Below, piece after piece: positions 53,864 to 63,956 of a stretch of 64,000 bases of DNA. The notes under the pieces were generated by a model, which saw only the letters and a list, made by a program, of their open reading frames with translations, did not search any database and was not told where the DNA came from. Source of the stretch: OMG group bacterium (GTDB lineage Bacteria; Pseudomonadota; Gammaproteobacteria; Pseudomonadales; Azotimanducaceae); NCBI GenBank assembly GCA_012267385.1, contig JAAXGW010000026.1:62001-126000 (forward strand), written 5' to 3'. A program made the position numbers and the translations under genes. Every line of letters starts with the position of its first letter. The first letter of the stretch is position 1.

Positions 53864-54793
53864 ATGGCTACCGAGCTAACAACCAAAGCACGATTTCAAG
53901 GTGCTCTTGATACTCTACTGGAAGAGGTCAAAGAAGACCGGCAGATTCTCGCTGCAATACTCTGTGGAAGTCTTGCCTATGACGTGGTCTGGGACAAGTC
54001 CGATATTGATCTCGTATTCATTAGCGCGGATGACAAGAAAGTTCAATCGCACTCGCTCGCTCTTGTCGTAGACGACATTAATATTCACGCACAGGTAGTT
54101 CCACGCGCTGAGTTTCGTCGTGAACTTGAAAGCTCGTTCCACAATTCAAGTAGTCATTCCGTGTATGCGCGAGGGTCTCTCGTGTATAGTCGAGATCCAT
54201 CCATCGATGCATTGTTTGAGCAAATCAAAAACTTAGGAGAGCAGGATCTGAAGACGCAAGTGCTGAATTCCGCGCAGTTTGCACTGGCGCTTTTGTACAA
54301 GGCAAGAAAGTGGTATGAAGTTAAAGACGACCTCGCCTACACAACGACTTGGTTGCTGGGAACCGCGTCGGCGATAGCGGACATCGAAATTAGTCTACAT
54401 GGAGAACTAGTCGACCGAGATTGCTTGCCTCGCGCATTACCACTAAATCCAACTTTATTCGGAGCAATTTATTCTGATTTGATTTCCAAGCCGGTGACCA
54501 GAGCGATGATTGAGAAAGGATTAGTTGCAGTCGATGAGTACCTTGAATCGAAGGCAGACTCACTATTTTCGCCAGTGCTCGAATACTTGCAAGAAGCTGC
54601 TGGAGAACCTCGTTCCATGACTCAAATCGAGCACTACTTTCGTCGAAATTACGGTATCGAGGGTCTAGCGTTGGCATGTGAATGGCTGTCGGACATCGGT
54701 GCCATTGAAAAGGCGTCCACGGACCTTGCTCTCACACCATTGAGTCGCGTTCGAGTGCAAGAACTTGCGTTTTTCTATGCTAGACCCAGTTGA
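53864..54793 (+). CDS. Nucleotidyltransferase-fold protein
   Basis: A 309-residue protein with the polymerase-beta-type core ILCGSLAYDVVWDKSDIDLVFIS (about 33-55), where GS and D-x-D supply the metal site, and a third acidic residue near INIHAQVV. The helical rest is unassigned; a late WLSDIGAIEKAS helix could be a winged helix. Relatives include toxin-antitoxin MNT domains and aminoglycoside transferases, but no HEPN partner is next to it. It precedes uvrA by 52 bp. Confidence 0.65.
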   Translation: MATELTTKARFQGALDTLLEEVKEDRQILAAILCGSLAYDVVWDKSDIDLVFISADDKKVQSHSLALVVDDINIHAQVVPRAEFRRELESSFHNSSSHSVYARGSLVYSRDPSIDALFEQIKNLGEQDLKTQVLNSAQFALALLYKARKWYEVKDDLAYTTTWLLGTASAIADIEISLHGELVDRDCLPRALPLNPTLFGAIYSDLISKPVTRAMIEKGLVAVDEYLESKADSLFSPVLEYLQEAAGEPRSMTQIEHYFRRNYGIEGLALACEWLSDIGAIEKASTDLALTPLSRVRVQELAFFYARPS

Positions 54794-54845
54794 GACTCCA
54801 CTTCAGTTCAACACAAACTAATACAATTCGAATCCGGATCCAAGC

Positions 54846-57734
54846 ATGCGTAGGACTATCCTAGTACAAGGTTCGCGGGTACACAACCTAAAGAACCTCA
54901 CAGTTGAATTACCACGAGACAAATTGATCGTCGTCACCGGCCTGTCTGGATCGGGAAAGTCGTCGCTAGCGTTCGACACGATCTATGCAGAAGGACAGCG
55001 ACGATACATGGAGTCGCTGTCGTCCTACGCAAAACGGTTCATCGCACAGGTTGAAAAACCGGATGTCGATTTCATCTACGGTCTTTCACCAGTGATTTCG
55101 ATTGAACAGAAGACACTTGCGCGAAACCCGCGTTCGACGGTCGGCACACTCACGGACATTTCTAGTTATCTGAATCTGTTATTTGCTACGATTGCTGATG
55201 GACACTGTCCTTACACCAACGAGCAGGTCCCGATAAAGACTACGTCGACGATAGTTGAAGCGTTGATGTCGCTACCGGCAGAAACTGAGTTTGAACTGTT
55301 AGCCCCTGTCTTTCAAATTTATGGAGAAGAACCCAAGGTGCTGTTTACGGAGATCCGAAAACAGGGCTGTCGAAAGGTCTATATCGAAGATGAACTGATC
55401 GATTTGACGCAGGAATTACCCGAAGCATTGGAAGGCGAACCGCGATTATTTGCTGTAGTCGATCAGATCACGCTTGTTCCAGGCGTAGAAAAACAGTTAA
55501 AGGCAGCGGTCGAACATACGTTGCGAGTTGGTGATTCACTCATGACGATCGGTATCGTTAAGGGTCTTGAAGCATCGGCAGAAACGAAGTTTGTACAAGA
55601 GTTTGGGAGCAAGACTCACGGTCTGGTTTACGGTGATATCGTGCCAGATTTTTTCATGTTCAATAATCCGGAAAGTGCTTGTCGCACTTGTGGTGGTGTT
55701 GGCCGAGACAAACAGACTCACCCTGATTTGCTGGTTACCAACCCGGAACTCAGCATTCGCGAAGGATGTTTCTTGCGGGATGCATTCTCTTACAAGGTCG
55801 ACCAATTCAATGGATATCTGCTTTATTCCGTTGCAGAAGAGTATGGATTTTCTCTGGACACCCCATGGCGCGAACTCAGTGAGGAACACCGCAAACTTGT
55901 AATGTACGGGACTCAAGGAAAACTAGTAAAGTTACAGATACCACCGGACGTGAAAGAACGTAAGGAGCGATGGCTCAGATGGCCAAGTAATTTCCGTGGC
56001 GTGGCTGGACAAATCGAATCGCACTATCGATGGTATAAACAACGCGACGTACCTAATTCGGGTATGGAAGCGTACTTGGATCGCGTCATGGTCGAGTATC
56101 GTTGTGCGGATTGCAAGGGGACCCGTCTTAAACGAACGCGTGTGTTGTTCACTATTGACGGACACTCCATTTTTGACCTAGGACAGTTTAATCTTGATGA
56201 ATTGTGTTCGAAATTGAAGAATATGTCTGAAGGTAGTCGCAATCCCGAAGCTGGACAACAGATTCGACAAGAAATACTTAAACGTCTTGAACTCCTTCTT
56301 GGCATTGGGTTGGACTATCTCAATCTAAATCGAACTTCTGGGACGCTATCAGGCGGTGAAGCGCAGCGTATTCGCTTGTCTACACAGATCGGTTCGGGGC
56401 TGATGGGCATGCTCTACGTTTTAGATGAACCGTCGATCGGGCTACACCCACGCGATAACGAAAAGATGATCAAGACTCTCCGCTCAATGCGCGATCTCGG
56501 TAATACGGTCATCGTAGTGGAGCACGATGAAGATACGATCCGTGCCGCCGATCATTTAATAGAACTCGGACCTGGTCCAGGAGTACACGGGGGTCAGATT
56601 GTCGTGAGCGGGTCCTTTGACGATCTGTTGCGATGTTCAGAGTCTCTCACCGGGCAGTATCTCTCCGGCCAAAAAGCTATAGATGTCCCGAACCGACGAC
56701 GGACTTACAACGGCAAGACACTCACGGTACTCGGTGCGGCGGAGAATAATCTCAAGACGATAGATGTCGAGCTTCCTTTGGGGTTGTTTGTCTGTGTCAC
56801 TGGGGCATCTGGATCGGGTAAGTCTACGCTTGTGAATGAGATCCTGTTTAAGGAATTGTGGAAACAATTAGTCGACACACGGTCTCTGTCTGGACAGCAT
56901 CAAGGATTGGAAGGTATCGAACACATCACTCGAGTGATCAACATCGATCAGACTCCAATCGGACGGAACAGTAGATCGAACCCGTCGACTTATGTAGGTG
57001 TTTACGACTTGATTCGAAATCTTTTTGCGAAGAGTACGGAAGCGGCTGCGCGCGGATACAAACCCGGTAGATTTAGTTTTAACGTCAAGGGCGGACGTTG
57101 CGATGAGTGTCAAGGAGAGGGGGTCATCGCAACCAAACTCTATTTCATGCCAGACGTTGAAGTGATTTGTGGCACTTGCAAAGGGCAGCGATTCAATCAA
57201 GAGACATTGGAGATCGAATATAACGGAAAAACTATAGCTGATGTATTGGACTTGTCGATTGAAGAAGCGGTGGATTTCTTTCAAGGCGTTCCAAGCATTG
57301 CCAAGAAAATTTCAGTGCTGAATGAACTTGGCTTAGGGTATCTCACCCTAGGACAGTCAGCGACGACGCTATCGGGTGGCGAAGCGCAGCGAGTGAAACT
57401 AGGTGCGGAACTCTCGAAACTTCAACGAAGGGGACACACTCTTTATATCCTAGATGAACCAACTACGGGTTTACATCTCGCTGACATTTCAAAACTGTTG
57501 GAGTGTTTGAATCGACTTGTTGAATCTGGCAACACTGTTCTAGTAATCGAGCATCATCTAGACGTTATTAAAACGGCAGACTATGTCATCGACTTAGGTC
57601 CCGAGGGTGGTAAGGGAGGCGGCGAGGTGATCGCGACTGGTACCCCAGAAGAAATCGCAAGTACACCGTCGTCTTATACGGGTTACTACTTACGCGGGCA
57701 TCTAGAACCGCTTCACGAGGTCACTCAGGTTTAA
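54846..57734 (+). CDS. uvrA: Excinuclease ABC subunit A, atypical
   Basis: A 962-residue UvrA-like ATPase for nucleotide-excision repair. Two ABC halves are complete: Walker [13 protein letters not shown] (about 32-43) and [13 protein letters not shown], signatures [12 protein letters not shown] and [12 protein letters not shown], and Walker B VLDEPS/ILDEPT. The C-terminal zinc module is intact ([15 protein letters not shown]), as is [14 protein letters not shown]. The first module keeps CRTCGGVG but the upstream CxxC is replaced ([12 protein letters not shown]), so half of that zinc site is missing. It may be a paralogue or variant of UvrA. It overlaps the next gene by 14 nt tail to tail. 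Confidence 0.88.
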   Translation: MRRTILVQGSRVHNLKNLTVELPRDKLIVVTGLSGSGKSSLAFDTIYAEGQRRYMESLSSYAKRFIAQVEKPDVDFIYGLSPVISIEQKTLARNPRSTVGTLTDISSYLNLLFATIADGHCPYTNEQVPIKTTSTIVEALMSLPAETEFELLAPVFQIYGEEPKVLFTEIRKQGCRKVYIEDELIDLTQELPEALEGEPRLFAVVDQITLVPGVEKQLKAAVEHTLRVGDSLMTIGIVKGLEASAETKFVQEFGSKTHGLVYGDIVPDFFMFNNPESACRTCGGVGRDKQTHPDLLVTNPELSIREGCFLRDAFSYKVDQFNGYLLYSVAEEYGFSLDTPWRELSEEHRKLVMYGTQGKLVKLQIPPDVKERKERWLRWPSNFRGVAGQIESHYRWYKQRDVPNSGMEAYLDRVMVEYRCADCKGTRLKRTRVLFTIDGHSIFDLGQFNLDELCSKLKNMSEGSRNPEAGQQIRQEILKRLELLLGIGLDYLNLNRTSGTLSGGEAQRIRLSTQIGSGLMGMLYVLDEPSIGLHPRDNEKMIKTLRSMRDLGNTVIVVEHDEDTIRAADHLIELGPGPGVHGGQIVVSGSFDDLLRCSESLTGQYLSGQKAIDVPNRRRTYNGKTLTVLGAAENNLKTIDVELPLGLFVCVTGASGSGKSTLVNEILFKELWKQLVDTRSLSGQHQGLEGIEHITRVINIDQTPIGRNSRSNPSTYVGVYDLIRNLFAKSTEAAARGYKPGRFSFNVKGGRCDECQGEGVIATKLYFMPDVEVICGTCKGQRFNQETLEIEYNGKTIADVLDLSIEEAVDFFQGVPSIAKKISVLNELGLGYLTLGQSATTLSGGEAQRVKLGAELSKLQRRGHTLYILDEPTTGLHLADISKLLECLNRLVESGNTVLVIEHHLDVIKTADYVIDLGPEGGKGGGEVIATGTPEEIASTPSSYTGYYLRGHLEPLHEVTQV

Positions 57735-58824
57735 GTATGTCTTTTTGCACGTTCAACCCCAAACCAGGTTGAACTAGACAACGAGTTTTAGATAGGTGGA
57801 GTTGGCCATCACGAGCAAATCGAAGCGATTCTGTTGCAAGGTCTTGCGTGAGTAGATGCGTACCGAACGCGCCTTCGGTAGCAAGCTGTGAATTCTTGAG
57901 ATACTGAATTAGAACGATTCCGGCACGAGTTAGTATGCTGGTTTCTCCGACATGTGCTCCTACGATGGTATTGAGGTTTCGAGTTTTCGCCATCTGTGCG
58001 GCTTGAATCGCTCGGTGAATCCCTCCGAGCTTAGAAACGCGTAAGTTTACTATCCAATTTTCTCCGTTGTAGTGGGTAAGATCATTTGTTTGCGTTACGC
58101 TCTCGTCCAAAATGATGTTCGCCTCTATTCGTTCAGCTAATTTGGTTAGTCCTGTAAAGTCTCTCGACTGTAAGGGTTCTTCGACTGCCCAGTACGCTTT
58201 GGGAAGTTGCTCGAGGTAGTTCAAGCAGTCCTCGACTGAATTCCACATATTATTTGCGTCGAGACGGATCGTTCGTTTGTGTAAACGCTTAGTCTGCCAC
58301 CACTGTAACTTTCGACGATCACTGTTGAGATTGCCTGATAGTTTGATCTTCACGCTTCGGAAGCCACGCACTCGATATCGTTGTGCTAACAGCCAGTAAA
58401 CAAGATAAGGGGAGTCTCCTAGTACAGCTGAATAGTTTGTAGCTTCGCGCAATTGATCGATGCCGAGAAGTGTCTCTATTGGTACCGAGTGTTCTTTCCC
58501 AAATGCATCAAGAAGCGCAAGTTCGATCGCACAGAACGCACTTGGATTTTGATCAATCACGTGTTCGTGATTGTCGATCCATGAGCGCAGAGAATCAATG
58601 TTTTCTATACCATAGAGAGACTCCAAATTGTCCTTAAGAAATTGTCTGCAGCTCGCAATAGTTTCACCAGTTACGTACTCTCTCGGACAACTCTCCCCCC
58701 AGCCAGTAATCTGCTGATTGATAGTGACTCGGACAATGAAGTTTTCTGCCTGCTGGCGCGATGCCGACGAGTGGCGGAATACTCGTCTGAACGGAACAGG
58801 GAAACTGAATATTTCGAAGTTCAA
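57721..58824 (-). CDS. Enolase-superfamily enzyme, muconate-lactonizing/dipeptide epimerase subgroup
   Basis: A 367-residue two-domain enzyme with the catalytic set K159-x-K161 (SVKIK), D189 (LDANNMW), E215 (VEEPL), D240 (LDESV) and K265 (RVSKLGG), which fits MLE-subgroup enzymes. In this subgroup the activities include o-succinylbenzoate synthase, dipeptide epimerase and N-succinylamino acid racemase. No menaquinone genes are in the window, so epimerase/racemase activity is as likely as menC. It is the last gene of the minus-strand suf run. Confidence 0.8.
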   Translation of the reverse strand: MNFEIFSFPVPFRRVFRHSSASRQQAENFIVRVTINQQITGWGESCPREYVTGETIASCRQFLKDNLESLYGIENIDSLRSWIDNHEHVIDQNPSAFCAIELALLDAFGKEHSVPIETLLGIDQLREATNYSAVLGDSPYLVYWLLAQRYRVRGFRSVKIKLSGNLNSDRRKLQWWQTKRLHKRTIRLDANNMWNSVEDCLNYLEQLPKAYWAVEEPLQSRDFTGLTKLAERIEANIILDESVTQTNDLTHYNGENWIVNLRVSKLGGIHRAIQAAQMAKTRNLNTIVGAHVGETSILTRAGIVLIQYLKNSQLATEGAFGTHLLTQDLATESLRFARDGQLHLSKTRCLVQPGLGLNVQKDILKPE

Positions 58825-58889
58825 AATACGAAACAGTTCTAAATTTGAGTCTTACCGTGCGGAGCTCAATCCCTCCGACATCTGTACGA

Positions 58890-60527
58890 CTACTCTGTAG
58901 AGCTCGAGGTGTCTAGGGGCAACGATGTTGTTCTGAGATATTGCAAATGTTGGTATTTGAACTGTGAATCTCGTTGTCCAGCACTGATCAAGGCACTTCG
59001 ATAAGCATATCCGGCACCCGCGGGTAAGCGGTGATATCGCATCGCGCCTAAGCGTTCACTCTTTCGTTTTGACTCGTACTCAATGTTTAATTCTTTCAGA
59101 ATACTGTCGAACGAGTGGGTCAGAGTGTCTGGATCGTGAGCGGAATCGAGTTCAACACACAATAAATAAGAAGACTCTAGTTCATCGGCCAGGAGCACGA
59201 AAAAGTCCGGATCGATGGCTAAATCAGAACACAAACGCTCCATACCCTCCATGACTTGGGATTCGGTAAGTTTCTCCCCTGTAATGTTGGTTACACCTCT
59301 TCCTTTACGAACAAACTCCAAAGTTGGAGTCGTATGGATCTTACCCGTGACTTGGACTACGTCATTAATGTTGTATCGATACAGCCCACTAGACGTAGTG
59401 ATGAAGATGTAGTAGAACGTGTCTTCTTGAAGTTCGTGTAGCCCCAAGAAATTTTGTTCATTATTCTCCCAATCATCGACTGTGACGAATTCGAAGTAAA
59501 CGTGTTGAAGAGAAGGTAAACAAAGGTTTTTGTCAATGTCGACATTGATGGTGCCACGAACTTCGCTCGCGTTATAACCTAACTCAATGATCTGAGTTTT
59601 AGACGGAAGTAACTTTCGTAATTTTGATACTGCAAATCGACAGCTGCCACCACACCAAACGACGACGCCCTTCACTTTCGGCCAGATGTCTGTATAGGTC
59701 AACCTTTGACTCTTGGAAATCAGGTTTCGAAGCTGTTCAGCTCGTGCAGGATTCGGTTTAACAGTTGGAAGTGAAATTTGGCAGTCAGGTAGAGTACCCT
59801 GTTCTATGTGCGTGAGGATATCATCGATATTGTTGTTGATTACTTCCAGTAAGCGAACGAACGTTGAGGGATTGGCCGTGGCCATCGTCGAAACTTTTTG
59901 CTCATGCAGACCATAAATAGCCATCACCACATACCGTAGTTCACTGTCTTGGACATCGAATGCCTCAGGTGGGATCGCATACCGTGTTCGAACGAACCGC
60001 GATTGTTGTCGGTAAATCAAACCAGAAGCAGAACCGATAGGTGTACCGCTACTTGTACGACCTTCGACTGCTGCGCCGCCAATTGCGAACACTTTACCCG
60101 TAAATATTGAAGTTTGTTGTATTAGTGCATATGCTCCCAATTGACTAAGCTGGCGAGTCTCTCCAACACCAGTTTGTGTTATTGGGACGTCTTTGGGTGT
60201 GCCTGTCGTACCACTAGTGCGGTTGTAATGTACGACTGGTTCTGCTGTGAGTGCTTCGGCGCCGGTGTCTCGTTGCTTCTCGATGTAGGGTCGCAGAAGT
60301 TCAAAGTCGTGTACGGGCACCTGATTTCGATACTGTTCCACAGTTTCAACACCATTGAATTGGTGTTTACGACCGAATTCCGTATCACGATTTGTTTGTA
60401 CGATGCGCTTTAATACCTCTTCTTGAGTGAGGTTCGGATCCTTCGCGGCGTTCATCATCGCTCGATAAAACGGTCGCTGCTTGACTGTAAGCACCGTTTT
60501 GAACAGAAAGTAAGTGAACATCCCCAT
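58890..60527 (-). CDS. GH3-family acyl-adenylate-type protein
   Basis: A 545-residue protein of the GH3 (auxin-responsive promoter) family, which in plants joins amino acids to hormones through an acyl-adenylate. Motifs include HYNRTSGTTGTPKDVPITQT (the ATP/P-loop region), FVRTRYAIPPEAF, CGGSCRFAVSKLRKLLP, IIELGYNASEVRGTI and GLYRYNINDVVQVTG. I chose ATG 60527, just past the preceding gene's stop; the longer frame overlaps that gene. Bacterial GH3 proteins are of unknown function. It follows the sterol desaturase gene. Confidence 0.85.
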   Translation of the reverse strand: MGMFTYFLFKTVLTVKQRPFYRAMMNAAKDPNLTQEEVLKRIVQTNRDTEFGRKHQFNGVETVEQYRNQVPVHDFELLRPYIEKQRDTGAEALTAEPVVHYNRTSGTTGTPKDVPITQTGVGETRQLSQLGAYALIQQTSIFTGKVFAIGGAAVEGRTSSGTPIGSASGLIYRQQSRFVRTRYAIPPEAFDVQDSELRYVVMAIYGLHEQKVSTMATANPSTFVRLLEVINNNIDDILTHIEQGTLPDCQISLPTVKPNPARAEQLRNLISKSQRLTYTDIWPKVKGVVVWCGGSCRFAVSKLRKLLPSKTQIIELGYNASEVRGTINVDIDKNLCLPSLQHVYFEFVTVDDWENNEQNFLGLHELQEDTFYYIFITTSSGLYRYNINDVVQVTGKIHTTPTLEFVRKGRGVTNITGEKLTESQVMEGMERLCSDLAIDPDFFVLLADELESSYLLCVELDSAHDPDTLTHSFDSILKELNIEYESKRKSERLGAMRYHRLPAGAGYAYRSALISAGQRDSQFKYQHLQYLRTTSLPLDTSSSTE

Positions 60528-60532
60528 CGAAA

Positions 60533-61411
60533 TCAATCTGTTGTAGGATATCGTCGAAATGGAGCTACTAATTGTCTTATATAGCTCATGGGATAGTTTG
60601 CGACAGGTATTCCAAGTTCGCCGACTTGATGATCTTTGGGTAAGAATCGTGTTCCAAACAAGACATCCCAAACAATGAGATTATTGCCGTAGTTATGGTT
60701 AGCTTCTTTAAGGTCCAAAGAATGATGCCATCGATGAAGTTCGGGTCCAGCGACGATCCAGTTCAATGGACCAAGACGCACGTCGCAGTTTGAATGTTGG
60801 TAGAAACCGTTGATTGCGTAAAAGACAAAGTAAACATATATAACTTCCTTTTGGACACCGATTAACACAAACGGTAATGCATCGACGACAAATTGTAGGG
60901 CTTGTTCAATGGGGTGAAATCTCCCAACATTGACCCAATATAGTCGTTTCGGGGAGTGATGTACCTGATGGAAAGCCCACATCCACGGCACTTGATGAAA
61001 CAAACGGTGTAACCAATACCGAAAGAAATCACCGACGACGAGTAGCAGAATAGCCTGCAACCAGATAGGCCAGTCGTGCGGCCAAATGCCTGATATTTGC
61101 CACTCAGTGGTTGATGCTAGTGTTGCAACGAGAAAGAATGCAATGAACAAGAGCAGTTGTTCAAGCAGAACCTGTCCTAAAACCATATACGCGACATCGT
61201 TGATAAGATCGAAGCGAGTGGGATGCCAGTACTGCTGGTATGGCATTAACCATTCATGCACCGTTATGCAAAGTAATCCCCAGATGATCGCGATGTAGGC
61301 AGCGGCTGTGCCGAGCATGAAACTTTGTAGCCAAGCGAACAAGAGAAAGGCAATGCAAATCACTAGCGGATACGCTAGTGTGCGAACACAAACTCTAAAC
61401 GCGCGGGGCAT
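60533..61411 (-). CDS. Sterol desaturase/fatty acid hydroxylase family protein
   Basis: A 292-residue integral membrane di-iron enzyme. The three histidine clusters are present: FRYWLHRLFHQ, WAFHQVHHSPK and LHRWHHSLDL, with four hydrophobic helices. Such proteins hydroxylate or desaturate lipids, carotenoids or hopanoid-type molecules; the substrate here is unknown. The gene starts 30 bp after sufE and is followed immediately by the GH3-family gene, so the pair may be one functional unit. Confidence 0.9.
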   Translation of the reverse strand: MPRAFRVCVRTLAYPLVICIAFLLFAWLQSFMLGTAAAYIAIIWGLLCITVHEWLMPYQQYWHPTRFDLINDVAYMVLGQVLLEQLLLFIAFFLVATLASTTEWQISGIWPHDWPIWLQAILLLVVGDFFRYWLHRLFHQVPWMWAFHQVHHSPKRLYWVNVGRFHPIEQALQFVVDALPFVLIGVQKEVIYVYFVFYAINGFYQHSNCDVRLGPLNWIVAGPELHRWHHSLDLKEANHNYGNNLIVWDVLFGTRFLPKDHQVGELGIPVANYPMSYIRQLVAPFRRYPTTD

Positions 61412-61440
61412 AAATCTGAACGGAAAATAACGCCGTCAGC

Positions 61441-61872
61441 TCATGAGTGATATTGACTTGCTACAGATCGTATTTTCTGAATGAGTGCACGTAAGCCGTT
61501 GCCTCGAATCGGCGATAAGTGCTTTAGGAGATCAAGTTCGTCAAAAAATTCTGTAATACCGAAAGACAAGATGTCTTGTGGAGACTGGTCAGAGTAAACT
61601 GAGAGCAGGATCGCAATCAGACCGCGAACAATATGAGCGTCACTGTCCATTCTTAACGACAGAATGTCCTCGGCAGAATCATACTCTGTTAGTAGCCAGA
61701 CACTACTTTGACATCCTTCTACTAAGTATTCCGGGCGACGTTCCGCTTGAGGTACGCCGGGTAGAGAATCACCGAGTTCAAGAATGTAGCTGTATTTGTC
61801 CTCCCAATCAGAGAGGAACTGAATCGATTCTTGGATTTCTTCCAGATCGTGGAGCATCTCAAAACAGCCCAA
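61441..61872 (-). CDS. sufE: SufE cysteine-desulfurase activator
   Basis: Accepts persulfide sulfur from SufS and passes it to the Fe-S scaffold. C54 in YLVEGCQSSVWL is the active cysteine, with the FLSDWEDKYSYILELG N-terminal signature. 143 residues is normal. It is downstream of sufT in the minus-strand run and overlaps it slightly. Confidence 0.95.
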   Translation of the reverse strand: MGCFEMLHDLEEIQESIQFLSDWEDKYSYILELGDSLPGVPQAERRPEYLVEGCQSSVWLLTEYDSAEDILSLRMDSDAHIVRGLIAILLSVYSDQSPQDILSFGITEFFDELDLLKHLSPIRGNGLRALIQKIRSVASQYHS

Positions 61873-62383
61873 GTTCTAGTTGTGCTTCTTCGCTCATGAG
61901 GTCTCTACTCCAAGGTGGATCGAAAACTAGGCTCACCGATACTTTTTCGACAAATGGAACCCGTTTTAAGCGATCTTCAACATCTTGTACTAGCACCGGT
62001 CCCATCCCACACCCCGGCGCGGTTAACGTCATCGTAACGTGTACTGTCGTACTCTCGACTCGCACATCGTAGATCAAACCAAGATCGACAATGCTGACTG
62101 GAATTTCGGGATCGTGTACCGTACGTAGAGTATCCCAAACTTGTCTGTCGGATACTTTGCCGTCTGCTGGCGGATCGTAGTGTAAGATTTCCGGCTCAAA
62201 GCCTAGGGCATCTGCATTTTCGCTTTCAATGCGAGCCATGTTTCCTTTGTAGACGATCGTGTAAGTGCCACCCAAGGCTTGCGTCAAGGTAACAAATACT
62301 CCAGCGGGAACAATGACTTTGTCCCCGGTTGGGACTATTCGGGCTTCAACCTCACGTTGAATCGGTAGTAATTTACGTTCCAC
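61859..62383 (-). CDS. sufT: SufT-family Fe-S assembly protein (MIP18/DUF59)
   Basis: Fe-S maturation accessory protein. The N-terminal beta domain IVPTGDKVIVPAGVFVTLTQALGGTYTIVYKGNMARI matches SufT, followed by the MIP18/DUF59 domain with VHDPEIPVSIVDLGLIYDV and LTAPGCGMGPVL. I chose GTG 62383 (174 residues), which overlaps the sufA stop; the longer frame to 62470 lies inside sufA. It overlaps sufE by 14 nt. Confidence 0.92.
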   Translation of the reverse strand: MERKLLPIQREVEARIVPTGDKVIVPAGVFVTLTQALGGTYTIVYKGNMARIESENADALGFEPEILHYDPPADGKVSDRQVWDTLRTVHDPEIPVSIVDLGLIYDVRVESTTVHVTMTLTAPGCGMGPVLVQDVEDRLKRVPFVEKVSVSLVFDPPWSRDLMSEEAQLELGLF

Positions 62384-62741
62384 GGATTGAAAAGCTCTCC
62401 CCACAGCCACACAGGGTGTCTGCGTTGGGATTTTTGAACTGCAATGCGGAGTTGAGTCCCTCGGTAACAAAGTCTATCTCCGTTCCTTGTAAGATAGGCC
62501 AATGCTCAGTAGCGACGATAACCATTACATCGTTGTTGAATTTAAAAACTTTTGTGTTTTGTTTATCTGCCAACTCTGTTGCGTAATTTAACTCGTACAT
62601 GAAACCATTACAGCCGGTTTCGACAACATCAAGGACTACTGCACGAGCGTTTTCTCTTTTCAACTGACTTTGAATGTGCTCTAACGCGCGGTCGGTTACG
62701 TTTAACTGTGTTGGGTCAAAAGATTCAACTTTCATCGTCAT
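62373..62741 (-). CDS. sufA: A-type Fe-S carrier (SufA/IscA/HesB family)
   Basis: Fe-S carrier protein with the cysteine motifs TGCNGFMYEL (about 42-51) and CGCGESF near the C-terminus; 122 residues. The ATG at 62741 directly abuts the sufS stop (TAAATG), so the two are translationally linked. Closest to SufA by context. Confidence 0.93.
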   Translation of the reverse strand: MTMKVESFDPTQLNVTDRALEHIQSQLKRENARAVVLDVVETGCNGFMYELNYATELADKQNTKVFKFNNDVMVIVATEHWPILQGTEIDFVTEGLNSALQFKNPNADTLCGCGESFSIRGT

Positions 62742-63956
62742 TTATTTTCTAAGTATTCTTACAGCAGTTTTCAAGGCTTCATAGAGCCGATCAACGTCTT
62801 TCTTTGAATTGTATAGACCAAAAGACGCTCGTACCGTTCCAGGAATACCCAATGCATCCATCAATGGAATCGCACAGTGATGCCCAGTTCGTACCGCGAC
62901 ATGTTGTTCGTTCAGGAGAGTTCCTACGTCGTGCGGGTGTGTTCCATCGACTAAGAACGACAATGCCCCGCATTTTTCTGCGGCTGTACCAATAACGCGA
63001 AGTCCGTCGATTTTTAATAATGTATCTGTCGCGTAACTGAGTAGTTGCTCTTCAAATTCGCTTAATCCGCGCGATTGTTGTTGTGCCAAGTATTCGATCG
63101 CGGCGGCTAAACCAATCGCACCGGAAATGTCAGGTGTGCCGGCTTCAAATTTGTGGGGTGGTTCTTGAAAGGTAGTCTTCTCTAAGCTCACGTGTTTGAT
63201 CATTTCCCCGCCACCTTGCCATGGCCCCATCTCTTGTAAGAGTTCGGCTCGACCAAAGAGAATACCGAACCCGGTAGGTCCATACATCTTGTGACTGGAA
63301 AACGCGTAAAAGTCGCAATCTAATTCTTGAACATCTAAATCTACGTGTGCTGCAGCTTGAGCTCCATCAATGACAACTATAGCACCGTTTTCGTGAGCTA
63401 GATCAGTGATTTCGCGAATTGGATTGATCGTACCTAACACATTAGATACGTGAGTCATAGCAACTATCGCCACTTGGTTCGCTCTTAGCAGTTCTCTGAA
63501 GTGGTCAAGGTTCAGAGTGCCATCCGAATTTACTTTCACGGCAAGCAGCTTTGCTCCCATGCATTCACATATCAGTTGCCAAGGGACAAAATTGGAATGG
63601 TGTTCCATTTCTGTGACCAAAACGGTAGTCTGATCGTTCAGAACCGTCGGTGCATAGGTGTAAGCTACAAGATTTAAGCTTTCCGTGGTACCGCGGGTGA
63701 ACAGAATCTGATCGGGAGCAGATGCGTTTACGAATTTCGCCACGGAATTGCGCGCATCCTCGAACATTCCTGTTGCTTCATCACTGATCTGGTGCACTCC
63801 GCGATGCACATTCGCATTGTGTTGCGAGTAGTATTCCACCAATGTGTTGATCACAACATCGGGTTTTTGCGTAGTTGCCGCGTTGTCAAGATATACGATC
63901 GGTTCTCGATTGACGAGCAATGGAAAGTCGCGCTTAGGCGGGACGAATGTTGTCAT
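62742..63956 (-). CDS. sufS: Cysteine desulfurase SufS
   Basis: PLP enzyme that removes sulfur from cysteine for the SUF Fe-S pathway. YLDNAATTQKP, the HSNFVPWQ loop, the PLP lysine in SSHKMYGPTG and the active cysteine in RTGHHCAIPLMD are present; 404 residues is normal for SufS. It is the first complete gene of the run sufS-sufA-sufT-sufE; sufB, sufC and sufD should lie beyond the right edge, and only 44 bp of upstream DNA is visible. Confidence 0.96.
   Translation of the reverse strand: MTTFVPPKRDFPLLVNREPIVYLDNAATTQKPDVVINTLVEYYSQHNANVHRGVHQISDEATGMFEDARNSVAKFVNASAPDQILFTRGTTESLNLVAYTYAPTVLNDQTTVLVTEMEHHSNFVPWQLICECMGAKLLAVKVNSDGTLNLDHFRELLRANQVAIVAMTHVSNVLGTINPIREITDLAHENGAIVVIDGAQAAAHVDLDVQELDCDFYAFSSHKMYGPTGFGILFGRAELLQEMGPWQGGGEMIKHVSLEKTTFQEPPHKFEAGTPDISGAIGLAAAIEYLAQQQSRGLSEFEEQLLSYATDTLLKIDGLRVIGTAAEKCGALSFLVDGTHPHDVGTLLNEQHVAVRTGHHCAIPLMDALGIPGTVRASFGLYNSKKDVDRLYEALKTAVRILRK

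Noticed and set aside
53864-54793. Type VII MNT-HEPN toxin-antitoxin pair
   Set aside because: The nucleotidyltransferase fits, but there is no adjacent HEPN gene.
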